From assembly GCF_026230105.1 (NCBI RefSeq), contig NC_079485.1, forward strand, positions 15,384,872-15,448,871: a stretch of 64,000 bases of DNA. The letters are read 5' to 3'. This document shows positions 62,828 through 64,000 of the stretch, in pieces; positions within the stretch are counted from its first letter, which is position 1, and each line of letters starts with the position of its first letter. The position numbers and the translations under genes are program-made. The notes under the pieces are model-generated. The model saw only the letters and a list, made by a program, of their open reading frames with translations. It was not told where the DNA came from and made no database searches. The DNA comes from Diorhabda sublineata (Eukaryota; Arthropoda; Insecta; Coleoptera; Chrysomelidae).

Positions 62828-64000
62828 CGTTCTATATAATTAGTTTTCTCTATATTTTGTGAATTTAAAAATGACGAATATAGTTTTGGTTTTAGAGCCT
62901 TGAAACTGAATCAATTTGAAATTGATTGTGATAGTAGATCGAATTTGAAATGATAAAAAAAGCACAAAATACGGTAATGGCGCAAAAAAAGGTCAGGACA
63001 AATCACACCTATAACCACTACAATGTTGTCTTTTATATACAAGATGTCACAGAATTATGTACATTAATTATTAGAACTAAAAATACATATTTCGATATAT
63101 TTTCTTTTGTAAGGAGAATGAGATATTAGAATACTATGACTTTTTTATATGCAGGGTAAAAAGTATCGATATTTTTCACGTTTACTCTAGGCACTACCAG
63201 AACTTGCAACATCTGCTCTATTTGTATTGAGATTTTCATGTCTATACAAAATTATACACAAGTTTTGCTGCTACTTGTATTGACATTAATCTGGATATCG
63301 ATATTTTCAAATTGAAACTATTGGCGATATTTATCGATTATTTCTTGGAAACATATCGATATTTAGATATTTTTTTCTTTTCTACTTCTCTTTATTACCT
63401 CACTTTTTCATACTTACGAAAAAATAACAGTGTCACTATCTACCCAATATAAATAAATGAAAATGTTCATATAGGGTGGGGGAGATGGTAATATGAAATT
63501 AATTACCTGTATGTTTTATAATAACTTCCTAAATATGATGAAAATCGTTTGAAAGATTTTATAATAAGTTCTATAAGTTAATGTATATAACTCTTATCCA
63601 CCTTGTATAATTGAATTTAAATGAATTTCATTTTAATCGAAATAATATAACATTTGGAATATTATATTTTTAATATGATAATTGATAATAAGATATGAGG
63701 TTTGTTCTCACAATATCAGAGTTACTGATAGTTTACGTTAATGCGCATGTATCTTTCTGACAGTTATGTGATAGGTACGAAACGTCAATGTGATTTCGTA
63801 TTGACTTATGGACAGGAATTTTATTTTAGCTGTACTTTAGCTGTGCTGTGACTCTATATATTTCTTTCTCTTTAATTGAGGTACTATTTCAAAATTAGCG
63901 TGGTTTTTCGGGTAAGTCTTTCCCAGGACATATCGGATTTTGAGTCAATAAAATCGATCATTCAAGAATTGTGTGATATTTATCGAAAGTTCATTACAAA
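62828..64000. other. Intergenic AT-rich DNA to window end
   Basis: Apart from the TATCGATA cluster nothing is recognised. Confidence 0.45.
63164..63361. promoter_or_regulatory. Cluster of TATCGATA (DRE-like) motifs
   Basis: TATCGATA occurs at 63164-63171, 63296-63303 and 63354-63361, with a one-base variant at 63332-63339. In flies this octamer is the DREF/BEAF-32 site found at housekeeping promoters and boundaries. No gene is visible next to it here, so any regulatory role is inference. Confidence 0.35.

Noticed and set aside
1..64000. tRNA, rRNA or CRISPR features
   Set aside because: No A/B-box pairs with cloverleaf potential, no ribosomal segments and no spaced direct-repeat array of CRISPR type were seen.

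Overview
The window looks like AT-rich nuclear DNA from an insect. Its genes are split by GT-AG introns, and the intergenic and intronic space is crowded with relics of Tc1/mariner, hAT, piggyBac, PIF/Harbinger and Transib DNA transposons and of Jockey-like, RNase H-bearing and Penelope-like retroelements. I see no bacterial operon structure, no rRNA or tRNA and no CRISPR. The insect order cannot be fixed from the sequence alone.

Host genes. (1) A synaptotagmin-14/16-like gene (Syt14) lies on the + strand, 40304-56775. I assembled it as ten exons with matching phases. A 34-nt first exon encodes the short N-terminal ectodomain, exon 2 the single membrane span, exons 5-7 the C2A domain and exons 8-10 the C2B domain. 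(2) Two paralogous four-membrane-span genes lie in tandem on the - strand: paralog B at 25722-31286 (five exons, 367 aa) and paralog A at about 473-15239 (five firm exons plus a tentative terminal exon). Both have a 67-nt first coding exon and identical phases at equivalent junctions (1, 2, 2, 0). Paralog A has one extra phase-0 intron. Their membrane-span layout and Cys motifs resemble the TMEM179/TMEM179B family. None of these exons shows a break, so all three genes look functional.

Layout. 1-15.3 kb: paralog A, whose introns hold a LINE relic, IS630/mariner relics, a Transib (RAG1-related) transposase relic, several mariners and a MITE. 15.5-18.3 kb: an apparently complete 2.75-kb Harbinger element with terminal inverted repeats, a 3-bp target duplication, a DDE transposase and a convergent Myb/SANT-like ORF. 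18.5-25.6 kb: mariner, piggyBac, LINE, IS630-like and hAT relics. 25.7-31.3 kb: paralog B, with a mariner inside a long inverted repeat in its first intron. 31.3-40.3 kb: intergenic region between the divergent paralog B and Syt14, with nested mariners and a LINE relic. 40.3-56.8 kb: Syt14, whose introns hold hAT, Tc1, mariner, Penelope-like and RNase H-LINE relics. 56.8-64 kb: mostly unassigned AT-rich DNA with an 86-bp tandem repeat, an (AT)n tract, a 34-bp minisatellite and a cluster of TATCGATA motifs.

The items most worth a second look are the newly assembled tandem four-span paralogs, the RAG1-like Transib relic with a CACGGTG end candidate, the structurally intact Harbinger element with subterminal repeats, and the microexon start of Syt14.
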